From assembly GCA_031553675.1 (NCBI GenBank), contig JAVBLF010000110.1, positions 1 through 10,793 on the forward strand: a DNA stretch of 10,793 nucleotides, given 5' to 3'. Of the stretch, positions 1 through 6,225 are shown piece by piece. The translations under genes were made by a program, and so were the position numbers. The stretch is from JAVBLF01 sp031553675 (lineage in GTDB: Bacteria > Bacillota > Clostridia > Christensenellales > CALWSW01). Positions within the stretch are counted from its first letter, which is position 1, and each line of letters begins with the position of its first letter. Under the pieces are notes generated by a model. That model worked only from the letters and a program-made list of their open reading frames with translations, did not search any database and was not told the origin of the DNA.

Positions 1-494
1 AAGCTCGACCCTTTGAAGCTGAATATCTGTGCCTGAGAAGGTATGATCACCTCATCAGCTGCCGTTAGAGCGTTTATAGTGAGCGTAGAGAGCGATGGTG
101 GGCAGTCAATCAAGATGAAGTCGTATTGCGCTCTGAGAGGCTCCAGGATGCCCTTAAGGAGGTGCTCTCGCCCCATACTCATGGTCTGCATGAGAGCCTC
201 TATTCCCGATAGGTTCATGTCGCTGGGGATGAGATCGACGCCTTCAGCATGTAGCAGACAGTCATCAATGGAGCACGACTGCTGCTGACTCATTGCGCCT
301 TGTAGAAGGTCGCAGATAGTCCGTGGCAGCTCGTCCGGCTCGAAGCCCAGGCTCATGGTCAGGTTGGCCTGGGCGTCGATGTCCACGAGTAGCACGCGCT
401 TGCCTTCGTTTGCGAGACCAACGCCTATATTGAGGGTGCTGGCAGTTTTGCCGACGCCGCCTTTTTGGTTAGCCATTCCTATGGTCGTACACAT
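1..494 (-). CDS. parA: ParA/Soj-family partition ATPase, 3' part cut off by the window edge
   Basis: This is a MinD/ParA-type P-loop ATPase of the kind that segregates plasmids, integrated elements or chromosomes, normally with a ParB partner that binds centromere-like sites. The first 164 residues are visible. The deviant Walker A motif KGGVGKT is at residues 11-17, the A' motif (VDIDAQAN) at 37-44 and Walker B (FILIDCPPS) at 126-134. The family's VPTQA-like segment appears as IPSQAQ near 151-156. The ATG at 494 is preceded by GGAG about 10 nt upstream, and the Walker motif follows immediately, which fits a Soj-type ParA without an N-terminal DNA-binding domain. The gene starts 23 bp after the recombinase stop on the same strand, so the two are probably co-transcribed. 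The C-terminus and any parB lie beyond position 1. A housekeeping chromosomal soj is possible, but the company of a recombinase argues for a mobile-element partition gene. Confidence 0.9.
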   Translation of the reverse strand, partial: MCTTIGMANQKGGVGKTASTLNIGVGLANEGKRVLLVDIDAQANLTMSLGFEPDELPRTICDLLQGAMSQQQSCSIDDCLLHAEGVDLIPSDMNLSGIEALMQTMSMGREHLLKGILEPLRAQYDFILIDCPPSLSTLTINALTAADEVIIPSQAQIFSFKGSS

Positions 495-517
495 GTTTGC
501 AGTTCTCCAATTCGAGA

Positions 518-1918
518 TTAATCGTCGTCCTCTACCTCATACGCTTCATCCAGGTCATCCGCATCGTCTCCATCGTCCAGGTCGTCCACATCGACATTGC
601 GAAGGAAATCGAGGGTTTTCATCATCTTCTGAACCTGCTTAGAATTTAGTGGCTTCAGCAGATCCATGATTTGGTTGACGTCGAGGCTCGCTGCCTCTGC
701 TTTTGGCTCGTCATTAAGCGAATTCGCGGCATCCAAAAGTTTGATTGCGTCAACTTTATCTTCTGGTATGACGTGAATATAAATATCCTGCGTTACTTGG
801 ACACTGGAGTGACCCAGGAGTTCCGACACAACCTTCACTGAAACGCCTTTCGAAAACAGAATTGTCGCGAAGGTGTGCCGCATGGAATGTAGACCGCCTT
901 CTTTCAATCCTGCGCGCTTCAAGACTGCGTCCAGAACGTTACGGAAATGTCGCGGACGAACAGGCTCGCCATTTTTTGTGGTCATGACAAACTCACTGTT
1001 GTATTGCTTTAAGTTCGTCTTCAAAACTTTTAAGGCACGCAGTGCTGTGTCCGAAAGGTGGATCGTCCGTTGCTTACCATTTTTTGTACTCTCTTGGACA
1101 ATAAGGACGTAATTACTGTCGTCATCACCATCTTTGTCACGATTTTTGACAACGACCGCATTGCGACGAACCACCATCTCACGTTTTTCCCAGTCGATGC
1201 AGTCCCATTTCAGGGCGCAGGCTTCGCCAGGGCGAATGCCCGTATAAAGCATGAAGGTCAGCATGGGGCCATAGTGATAGAGCGGCTTGCCATTTCCAAA
1301 CCGAAATTCGGCGATGGCTGCGATCATGTCCCGCTCTTCTTCCGTATAGTAGACGATCTCCTTTTTCTCAAACTTGTCCTTGCTGGGCATGATTACAGCT
1401 TCCATAGGATTAAACGGAATCTTGCGATTTCGTGTCGCATATCTGAGGCATTGGTTGAGAAGGTCGTGCGCCTTCTTCACAGACGAATGTGAGTACCCTT
1501 CACCCATCATCTTGTTGATGACGTCATTCTGGATCATCATCGCGTCCAGTTTGGCGATCGGATGCTTTCCGACCCTCGGTATGATCTGGTTTCTCATCGT
1601 TGACTCGTTCCGATCAAACGAGGACTGCTTGAGGTTGATTTTGTTGACGTTGAAGAGCCATTCCGTGATAAAGTCGGAAACAAGTTGTTTTTTGAAGACC
1701 CCAGGCTGCGCTTCTTCTTGATTCTGGAACTTCCTTATCTTATCAGCGACTTCCTTTCTGTCTTTTCCGTAAATATTCTTGCGGATAAGCTTGCCGTTTT
1801 CGTCATAGCCTGCATACACTTTCCCCATCCAACGTCCGTCCGCACGTTGACATATTGTTCCCTCGCCGTTACTCCGCCGTGGAGCGGAGTTCTGCGATGC
1901 GTTATCTTTTTTTGCCAT
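518..1918 (-). CDS. int: tyrosine recombinase (phage/ICE-type integrase)
   Basis: This site-specific recombinase would integrate and excise a mobile element. The call uses the Met at 1918, giving 466 residues. GAGAGGG lies about 8 nt upstream of that ATG, whereas the Met ten codons earlier (1948) falls inside a palindrome and has no ribosome binding site. Domains in order are an N-terminal arm-binding type segment (about 14-62, GEGTICQRADGRW), a SAM-like core-binding domain (about 75-180) and a catalytic domain (about 190-395). The full catalytic set is present: R229 (TGIRPGEA), K279 (ESTKNGK), H344 and R347 (LHSMRHTF), H370 (LLGH) and the nucleophile Y380 (QDIYIH). It should therefore be active. 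The last roughly 25 residues are a very acidic Asp/Glu tail, uncommon for the family. Base composition is AT-richer than the housekeeping genes to the right, in keeping with transfer. It faces away from the tRNA-Cys gene, with about 300 bp between them. Confidence 0.95.
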   Translation of the reverse strand: MAKKDNASQNSAPRRSNGEGTICQRADGRWMGKVYAGYDENGKLIRKNIYGKDRKEVADKIRKFQNQEEAQPGVFKKQLVSDFITEWLFNVNKINLKQSSFDRNESTMRNQIIPRVGKHPIAKLDAMMIQNDVINKMMGEGYSHSSVKKAHDLLNQCLRYATRNRKIPFNPMEAVIMPSKDKFEKKEIVYYTEEERDMIAAIAEFRFGNGKPLYHYGPMLTFMLYTGIRPGEACALKWDCIDWEKREMVVRRNAVVVKNRDKDGDDDSNYVLIVQESTKNGKQRTIHLSDTALRALKVLKTNLKQYNSEFVMTTKNGEPVRPRHFRNVLDAVLKRAGLKEGGLHSMRHTFATILFSKGVSVKVVSELLGHSSVQVTQDIYIHVIPEDKVDAIKLLDAANSLNDEPKAEAASLDVNQIMDLLKPLNSKQVQKMMKTLDFLRNVDVDDLDDGDDADDLDEAYEVEDDD

Positions 1919-1945
1919 CTCCTTACCCTCTCTCGCAATTATTAC

Positions 1946-1961
1946 CATTGTTCAAACAATG
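1946..1961. promoter_or_regulatory. 16-bp palindrome just upstream of the integrase start
   Basis: CATTGTT, a 2-nt centre, then AACAATG form a perfect inverted repeat about 28 bp before the chosen integrase start codon. Its position suits an operator for a repressor or for autoregulation by the recombinase; that function is inferred. No clear -35/-10 pair could be placed next to it. Confidence 0.45.
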
Positions 1962-2037
1962 CATGGTGCAATTTTTTCTAATACCAGATTTGAATTCTGA
2001 CATTGATAGTTTGCTTTTGCTGAACCCCTATCATTCG

Positions 2038-2052
2038 TTTGTCAGTGACAAA
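2038..2052. promoter_or_regulatory. 15-bp palindrome in the integrase leader
   Basis: TTTGTCA, one central G, then TGACAAA form a perfect inverted repeat with 7-bp arms. It sits between the integrase and tRNA-Cys, beside a tandem repeat. It could be an operator or a recombinase or accessory-protein binding site; the sequence alone does not say which. Confidence 0.4.
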
Positions 2053-2060
2053 TCGGTGAT

Positions 2061-2084
2061 TTTTGAACCCCATTTTGAACCCCA
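2061..2084. repeat. tandem 12-bp direct repeat, possible integrase arm sites
   Basis: The unit TTTTGAACCCCA occurs twice back to back, and its core TGAACCCC occurs a third time at 2021-2028. Short direct repeats between a recombinase gene and a tRNA 3' end are typical of arm-type binding sites for integrases with an N-terminal arm-binding domain. The repeat is directly visible; its role is inferred. Confidence 0.5.
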
Positions 2085-2167
2085 TTTTGGATTGGACGAA
2101 AATGGGTGCTTGCCCATGCTGCTACTAAGATTGCGATTATTTGACATCCTTTCTGTGCCAAAAGGGC

Positions 2168-2212
2168 AAAAAAACAGCCCATCTCTCTCGGAAACCGAGA
2201 AAAATAGGCTGT
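2168..2212 (-). terminator. Rho-independent terminator of the tRNA operon
   Basis: On the minus strand, ACAGCC pairs with GGCTGT around an inner stem of CTCGG and CCGAG with a 3-nt loop, and a run of seven T follows directly. It begins about 7 bp after the encoded CCA of tRNA-Cys, the usual place for a terminator ending a tRNA transcript. Confidence 0.85.
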
Positions 2213-2219
2213 CTATGAC

Positions 2220-2293
2220 TGGAGGCACCACCCAGAATCGAACTGGGGATAAAGGATTTGCAGTCCTCTGCCTTACCGCTTGGCTATGGTGCC
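2220..2293 (-). tRNA. tRNA-Cys (anticodon GCA)
   Basis: A complete cloverleaf can be drawn. The acceptor GGCACCA pairs with TGGTGCC, the anticodon loop is CTGCAAA with GCA, the T-loop is TTCGAAT, the discriminator is T and the CCA is encoded. It is the last gene of the four-tRNA operon. Its 3' end faces the integrase, so it is the natural candidate for the attachment site of the left-hand element. Confidence 0.97.
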
Positions 2294-2300
2294 GGGGAAA

Positions 2301-2376
2301 TGGAGCGGAAGACGGGGTTCGAACCCGCTACCTCCGCCTTGGCAAGGCGGCGCTCTACCACATGAGCTACTCCCGC
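2301..2376 (-). tRNA. tRNA-Gly (anticodon GCC)
   Basis: The acceptor GCGGGAG pairs with CTTCCGC (one G-U), the anticodon loop TTGCCAA carries GCC, the T-loop is TTCGAAC, and the CCA is encoded. It lies 7 bp upstream of tRNA-Cys in the same transcript. Confidence 0.97.
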
Positions 2377-2380
2377 GAAT

Positions 2381-2456
2381 TGGTGCCTCAGAGTGGAATC
2401 GAACCACCGACACAGGGATTTTCAGTCCCTTGCTCTACCGACTGAGCTACCGAGGC
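2381..2456 (-). tRNA. tRNA-Phe (anticodon GAA)
   Basis: The acceptor GCCTCGG pairs with CTGAGGC, the anticodon loop CTGAAAA carries GAA, the T-loop is TTCGATT, the discriminator is A and the CCA is encoded. Only 4 bp separate it from tRNA-Gly. Confidence 0.97.
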
Positions 2457-2490
2457 AAGTGCCGAACGAGTCGGCGTATGCAATTGAAAA

Positions 2491-2567
2491 TGGCGACCCG
2501 GATGGGGCTCGAACCCACGACCTCTAGCGTGACAGGCTAGCGCTCTAACCAGCTGAGCTACCGGGCC
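2491..2567 (-). tRNA. tRNA-Asp (anticodon GTC)
   Basis: The acceptor GGCCCGG pairs with CCGGGTC (one G-U), the anticodon loop CTGTCAC carries GTC, the T-loop is TTCGAGC, the discriminator is G as expected for Asp, and the CCA is encoded. It is the first gene of the operon, about 35 bp downstream of the promoter -10 box. Confidence 0.97.
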
Positions 2568-2601
2568 ACATACGCGGCCGAGTGATTCGGCAGCGATCAT
2601 T

Positions 2602-2630
2602 ATTATAGCCGACGGCTGGTGCGGTGTCAA
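2602..2630 (-). promoter_or_regulatory. sigma-A promoter of the tRNA operon
   Basis: On the minus strand there is a perfect -35 box TTGACA and a perfect -10 box TATAAT with exactly 17 bp between them, placed about 35 bp before tRNA-Asp. A fully consensus promoter fits the high demand for stable RNA. Confidence 0.92.
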
Positions 2631-2786
2631 CGCCTTTTTGCTTTTTTCTCCCATAGCGATATTGGGATACTTGGTGAATCACCAGACGCGACACCCCCTT
2701 TTTGCGGCAAACGCCTTTTACCCACATGAATGTGCACACTTCTACATATACAAATACGAAGAGAAAATTGTTGAGGGGTGACGGCC

Positions 2787-3359
2787 ATGATGTCCTATCT
2801 TTTTTCCGCGATGCTGATCATTGGCTGTGCGATCGGCGTTTTGTCGGGGCACGCGGCGGAAACGACCCAAGCGGCGATGGACGGCGCAACGCAGGCCATC
2901 GAGCTGAGCTTTGCGATGTGTGGCATCTATGCGCTATGGATGGGCATATTCGAAGTCGCACAGGAGGCGGGTCTGGTGAAAAAGCTCTCAAAGGGCTTTG
3001 CCAAACCGCTTCGCTTTCTCTTCCGCGGCGTCCCCGCAGATTCGCCCGCCTTGGGTTACATCGCGCTGAACCTTTCGGCGAACATGCTGGGTCTGGGCAA
3101 TGCCGCCACCCCATCCGGCATCGCGGCCATGCGCGCCTTGCAGGAACACAACCGCGATCCCAAAGTTGCCACGCGGGCGATGTGCATGCTCTTGATCGTC
3201 AACTCCGCGTCGCTTCAGATCATCCCGACCGGCGTGATCGCGGTGCGAAATGCCGCCGGCAGCCAAGATCCGGGCGCGGTTCTGTTGACGACCCTCTTGT
3301 CGACGCTATGCGCGATGAGCGTCGCAATCGCACTGGGCAAGATCATGGAGCGAACATGA
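2787..3359 (+). CDS. spmA: SpmA, spore maturation / nucleoside-recognition membrane protein
   Basis: SpmA and SpmB form a membrane pair that in Bacillus subtilis is needed for dehydration of the spore core; homologues also occur in bacteria that do not sporulate. This copy has 190 residues. The family signature NLSANMLGLGNAATPSG lies at about 95-111, followed by NSASLQIIPTGVIAVR at 139-154. Hydrophobic segments cover about 2-20, 38-58, 130-152 and 166-184. The chosen ATG at 2787 has GAGGGG eight bases upstream; a GTG at 2778 would lie inside that ribosome binding site, and a second ATG follows at 2790. The TGA stop overlaps the spmB ATG (ATGA), so translation is probably coupled. I see no convincing promoter in the 219 bp upstream, which hold only the tRNA promoter on the other strand and short palindromes at 2672-2684 and 2723-2734. 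Confidence 0.93.
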   Translation: MMSYLFSAMLIIGCAIGVLSGHAAETTQAAMDGATQAIELSFAMCGIYALWMGIFEVAQEAGLVKKLSKGFAKPLRFLFRGVPADSPALGYIALNLSANMLGLGNAATPSGIAAMRALQEHNRDPKVATRAMCMLLIVNSASLQIIPTGVIAVRNAAGSQDPGAVLLTTLLSTLCAMSVAIALGKIMERT

Positions 3360-3880
3360 CATTCAGCAGCATTTCAAACCTCATCGTCCCGGCATTTGTG
3401 ATGGCGGTGATCGGGTATGCACTCTTCAAGCGGGTTGATCTCTATGCCGCTTTCGTCGCGGGGGCCAAAAAAGGGCTGATCTCGGCGTTCAACATCGCGC
3501 CTTACCTCGTCGCCATGCTGACCGCCATCGCCGTATTCCGTACATCGGGTGCGCTCGGCCTCGTCGTTCGCGTGGCATCGCCGCTTTTTTCCTTGCTCGG
3601 CATCCCTCCGGAAATCGCCCCGCTCGTCTTGCTGCGTCCCTTTTCGGGCAGCGCTTCCCTTGCCATGCTCGACGAAATCCTGCGCACCTACGGCGCCGAT
3701 ACCGCGATCGGCCTGCTTGCCAGCACGGTCATGGGTTCCTCCGAAACGCTCTTCTACACCGTCGCCGTCTACTTTGGTGCCGTCGGTGTGACGAAGACAC
3801 GCTACACGATCGGCGTCGGCCTACTGGCCATGTTGGCCGGCTTATTGGCCGCGAGCATCATTTGCTCGATCGTGTTCTGA
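3356..3880 (+). CDS. spmB: SpmB, spore maturation / nucleoside-recognition membrane protein
   Basis: This is the partner of SpmA, an integral membrane protein of 174 residues, a normal length for the family. The conserved segment PFSGSASLAMLDEI is at about 95-108, and LASTVMGSSETLFYTVAVYF at 121-140 is the most diagnostic stretch. Membrane segments are seen near 8-24, 45-62, 66-94, 118-142 and 152-173. The start is fixed by the 4-bp overlap with the spmA stop, without room for an independent promoter. The same reading frame stays open upstream through spmA to position 2702, but that part has no ribosome binding site and is a GC-driven shadow. Presence of spmAB does not by itself prove that the organism sporulates. 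Confidence 0.93.
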   Translation: MTFSSISNLIVPAFVMAVIGYALFKRVDLYAAFVAGAKKGLISAFNIAPYLVAMLTAIAVFRTSGALGLVVRVASPLFSLLGIPPEIAPLVLLRPFSGSASLAMLDEILRTYGADTAIGLLASTVMGSSETLFYTVAVYFGAVGVTKTRYTIGVGLLAMLAGLLAASIICSIVF

Positions 3881-3900
3881 CGATCCTGCATACAACGCAC

Positions 3901-3926
3901 AAAAAAGTGGCCCCGGGGACCACTTT
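3901..3926 (-). terminator. terminator after ireB, possibly bidirectional
   Basis: AAAGTGG and CCACTTT form a 7-bp stem around a loop that includes CCCCGGGG. On the minus strand the stem runs into six T, which suits the end of the ireB transcript. On the plus strand only a short T stretch follows, so it may also end spmAB less efficiently. The arms recur in the hairpin at 4438-4473. Confidence 0.75.
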
Positions 3927-3988
3927 ACCTTGATACAGTTTTGTTCTAGCCTAATTCAAGCCTATTTGAAGCCTTAGCCAAGCCTCTT

Positions 3989-4255
3989 TCAAACTTCGTT
4001 CGCGTTTTGGTCGATGTAGCTGCGGACGAATTCTTCCAGCAGTTCATCGCGCTCCAGACGGCGGATCAAATAACGCGCGTTGTTGTGGCTCGTGATATAG
4101 GTCGGATCACCGCTGATGAGGTAGCCGACGATTTGGTTGATCGGGTCATAGCCTTTTTCCCGCATCGCCTGATAGACGGTCATGATGACGTTCTGCGGGG
4201 TCTGGACGTTTTCGCGATCGCGCGTGAATTGCATGGTGTTTTCGTTTTGGCTCAT
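3989..4255 (-). CDS. ireB: IreB family regulatory phosphoprotein (UPF0297/YrzL)
   Basis: IreB is a small cytosolic protein of Firmicutes. In Enterococcus faecalis it is phosphorylated on N-terminal threonines by the PASTA kinase IreK and acts negatively on cephalosporin resistance. This copy has 88 residues, the usual length. The family core is clear: EKGYDPINQIVGYLISGDP at 33-51, YITSHNNAR at 53-61 and IRRLERDELLEE at 64-75. The N-terminal NTMQFT keeps threonines at 7 and 11 as possible phosphorylation sites. GGAGG lies about 9 nt before the ATG. In most Firmicutes this gene sits between alaS and ruvX; here it stands alone with its own promoter and terminator. Confidence 0.95.
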   Translation of the reverse strand: MSQNENTMQFTRDRENVQTPQNVIMTVYQAMREKGYDPINQIVGYLISGDPTYITSHNNARYLIRRLERDELLEEFVRSYIDQNANEV

Positions 4256-4311
4256 GTCGGCACTCCTCCTCTATCGCGCGGGCAACGCGCCTAGTTGTAT
4301 TCGACATGCAT

Positions 4312-4340
4312 ATTATAGCATACACAGAGCGGCGATGCAA
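4312..4340 (-). promoter_or_regulatory. promoter of ireB with extended -10
   Basis: On the minus strand TTGCAT and TATAAT are 17 bp apart, and the -10 box is preceded by TGC, giving an extended -10. It lies about 57 bp before the ireB start. The inverted repeat TGCAAC / GTTGCA at about 4336-4353 overlaps the -35 box and could be an operator; that is an inference. Confidence 0.78.
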
Positions 4341-4437
4341 CAAAATAGTTGCAAATCTTACGAATTGTTTACAAATACTTTGACGAATTGTGCGCTCTCG
4401 GTCATAGTCCACGCGAATGCCCTACCCGACGCCAGTC

Positions 4438-4473
4438 CCGAAAAAGTGGCCGCAATCGACGACCACTTTTCGG
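4438..4473 (-). terminator. hairpin downstream of the 51-aa gene, probable terminator
   Basis: CCGAAAAAGTGG and CCACTTTTCGG pair around a 13-nt loop with one bulged A. It lies 28 bp after the stop of the small gene and before the ireB promoter, as expected for a terminator between two units. The T run is inside the stem rather than after it, so it is not a standard intrinsic terminator. Confidence 0.5.
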
Positions 4474-4501
4474 AGATCGACGCCGAACCACGCAAACTCG
4501 C

Positions 4502-4657
4502 CTACATACACATTTTTTTGTAGTGATGCACCATGCGCCGTCCATTTTTCATCATGCGCGCCGTGACGTCGGGGCGCATCTGATCGAGCGCGACCGCCGA
4601 CAACGCCACGCCTGCGCACAGGCCCATCATCATGCCCATTGTGAATTTAACACTCAC
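4502..4657 (-). CDS. 51-aa small protein with one hydrophobic segment and basic tail
   Basis: A short open frame starts at GTG and ends at TAG. The evidence for a gene is a near-perfect ribosome binding site, GAGGAGGG, 7 nt before the GTG, and a sensible protein architecture. The N-terminus is short and polar, residues 7-24 are hydrophobic and rich in Gly, Met and Ala (MGMMMGLCAGVALSAVAL), and a basic tail follows (ARMMKNGRRMVHHYKK) with many Arg, Lys and His. That looks like a membrane anchor with a cationic tail, similar in shape to small YtxH-like or DUF3918-like proteins of Firmicutes, though I cannot assign a family. The nearer ATG at 4663 reads only two codons before TGA. The gene is read in the same direction as ireB but is separated from it by a hairpin and the ireB promoter. 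No clear promoter was seen upstream. Confidence 0.68.
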   Translation of the reverse strand: MSVKFTMGMMMGLCAGVALSAVALDQMRPDVTARMMKNGRRMVHHYKKMCM

Positions 4658-4664
4658 GCCATAT

Positions 4665-4672
4665 CCCTCCTC
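4665..4672 (-). promoter_or_regulatory. ribosome binding site that fixes the GTG start of the 51-aa gene
   Basis: GAGGAGGG on the minus strand ends 7 nt before the GTG at 4657. It is the main reason for calling this small frame a gene and for choosing GTG over the in-frame ATG six codons later. Confidence 0.7.
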
Positions 4673-4806
4673 GCATTGCTTGGGTTTCGGCTATATTCTG
4701 CGCGACTGGTGGCCGGTGGACACGTTCGAATTACTGGCGGAGCGCTCACATTTTCCCTTCAGCGCCCACAAATGCCTGATGATCCTCGAAAAGTACGGCG
4801 CGCGCA

Positions 4807-4836
4807 TTGCTCGCAGAGCCCGCATTGGGATAAAAT
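4807..4836 (+). promoter_or_regulatory. probable promoter of icd
   Basis: TTGCTC and TAAAAT are separated by 18 bp, about 29 bp before the icd start codon. The -10 box matches at five of six positions, the -35 box only moderately. Confidence 0.5.
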
Positions 4837-4865
4837 GAACCCTGATGCGAAAAGGAGGGTAAGCG

Positions 4866-6074
4866 ATGGCAAAAATTGCAATGCGAACGCCGCTCGTCGA
4901 GATCGATGGCGACGAAATGACCCGCGTGATCTGGGCCTGGATCAAGCGCGACCTGCTCGAACCCTATATCGACCTCGTGTTGGAGCGATACGACCTCGGC
5001 CTTCCCGCGCGCGACCGAAGCGACGACCGCGTCACACTCGATGCAGCCGCTGCGATACGGAAGCACGGCGTCGGCGTCAAGTGCGCGACGATCACGCCCA
5101 ATGCCCAGCGCGTGGAAGAATACAGCCTCAAGGCCATGTACAAAAGCCCCAACGCTACGATCCGCGCCTATCTCGACGGAACTGTATTTCGAACCCCCAT
5201 ACTCGTCCGTTGCGTCGAGGCGAACGTGAAAAGCTGGAAAGCGCCAATCACGCTGGCCCGCCACGCGTTCGGCGACGTCTATAAAAACACCGAATTCCGC
5301 GTCGAAGTGCCCGGAAGTGCCGAGCTCGTCTACAAAGACGCCGACGGTCAAGAGCTTTCCCGGCAACGCATCGCGTCATTCACCGGCGCCGGCGTGCTCC
5401 AAGCGCAATACAACACCGACGAATCGATCGCTTCGTTTGCGCGTTCCTGTTTTCGATATGCCCTCGACCAAAATCAAGACCTTTGGTTCTCCACCAAGGA
5501 CACGATCAGCAAAACCTACGACCGCCGCTTCCAAGACTTGTTCCAATCCATCTACGACGACGAATTTGCCGCCGCCTTCGCTGCCCAAAACCGCAGCTAT
5601 TTCTACACACTGATCGACGATGCTGTTGCGCGGGTCATGCGCTCGGAAGGCGGCTTCATCTGGGCCTGCAAAAACTACGACGGCGACGTCATGAGCGACA
5701 TGATCGCGTCGGCCTATGGCTCCCTCGCCATGATGACGAGCGTGCTGGTTTCCCCCGACGGATGCTACGAATTCGAAGCCGCCCACGGCACGGTCACGCG
5801 GCATTACAGGCGCCACCAAGCGGGCGAATCGACCTCGACAAACTGCATCGCGACCCTCTTTGCCTGGACGGGCGCCCTCCGAAAGCGCGCCCAACTCGAC
5901 AGCCTCGACGCGCTCGCACAGTTCGCCCACAAGCTCGAAGCCGCCGCCATCCAAACCATCGAAGAAGGCTCCATGAGCGCCGACCTCGTGCGCCTCTCGA
6001 CACATGCGAACACCATAACACTCTCCACAGAAGATTTTATCGGCGCGATCCGCTCCCGTCTGGAAGCTATGTAA
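4866..6074 (+). CDS. icd: NADP-dependent isocitrate dehydrogenase, eukaryote-like homodimeric class
   Basis: It converts isocitrate and NADP+ to 2-oxoglutarate, CO2 and NADPH in the cytosol, feeding glutamate synthesis. The 402-residue protein aligns with the class of human IDH1 rather than the E. coli class. Substrate contacts are present: T77, S94 and N96 (SPNATIR), R100, R109 (GTVFR) and R132 (ARHAFGD). Catalytic Y139 and K211 (STK) are present, and metal ligands D251/D252 (LIDD) and D274/D278 (YDGDVMSD) are intact. The cofactor loop HGTVTRHYRRHQ at 307-318 is of the NADP type. AAGGAGGG stands 7 nt before the ATG. It is a single-gene unit with its own likely promoter. No citrate synthase or aconitase gene is next to it. 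Nothing suggests loss of function. Confidence 0.95.
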   Translation: MAKIAMRTPLVEIDGDEMTRVIWAWIKRDLLEPYIDLVLERYDLGLPARDRSDDRVTLDAAAAIRKHGVGVKCATITPNAQRVEEYSLKAMYKSPNATIRAYLDGTVFRTPILVRCVEANVKSWKAPITLARHAFGDVYKNTEFRVEVPGSAELVYKDADGQELSRQRIASFTGAGVLQAQYNTDESIASFARSCFRYALDQNQDLWFSTKDTISKTYDRRFQDLFQSIYDDEFAAAFAAQNRSYFYTLIDDAVARVMRSEGGFIWACKNYDGDVMSDMIASAYGSLAMMTSVLVSPDGCYEFEAAHGTVTRHYRRHQAGESTSTNCIATLFAWTGALRKRAQLDSLDALAQFAHKLEAAAIQTIEEGSMSADLVRLSTHANTITLSTEDFIGAIRSRLEAM

Positions 6075-6115
6075 CGCGTTTCACCGACGCCCAAACCGCT
6101 TTCCCCACAAAAGAT

Positions 6116-6144
6116 TTGCATTTCGGAGGGAAAAAGCATAAAAT
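6116..6144 (+). promoter_or_regulatory. probable promoter of the SEC-C gene
   Basis: TTGCAT and TAAAAT are 17 bp apart, about 80 bp upstream of the start at 6226. The same -35 hexamer occurs in the ireB promoter. Confidence 0.6.
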
Positions 6145-6225
6145 GTTAATGGTTTGCCGCGCCGCGATCCGTTTCCACGTCGCGCGCGCCCTTCGGCAAA
6201 GGGAAGAAATCTTCGGAGGAACGAT

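Noticed and set aside
2702..3355. Long open frame in front of spmB, overlapping spmA in another frame
   Set aside because: It has no ribosome binding site, an Arg/Pro-rich composition typical of a GC-rich shadow frame, and the family match begins only at 3356.
4422..4619. 65-aa minus-strand frame starting with ATG inside the 51-aa gene
   Set aside because: It has no ribosome binding site and an Arg/Gly/His-rich composition without pattern; the overlapping GTG frame has a strong site and a membrane-protein layout.
4746..6005. Two minus-strand open frames of about 200 aa opposite icd
   Set aside because: icd carries every catalytic residue; the antisense frames show no recognisable motif or ribosome binding site.
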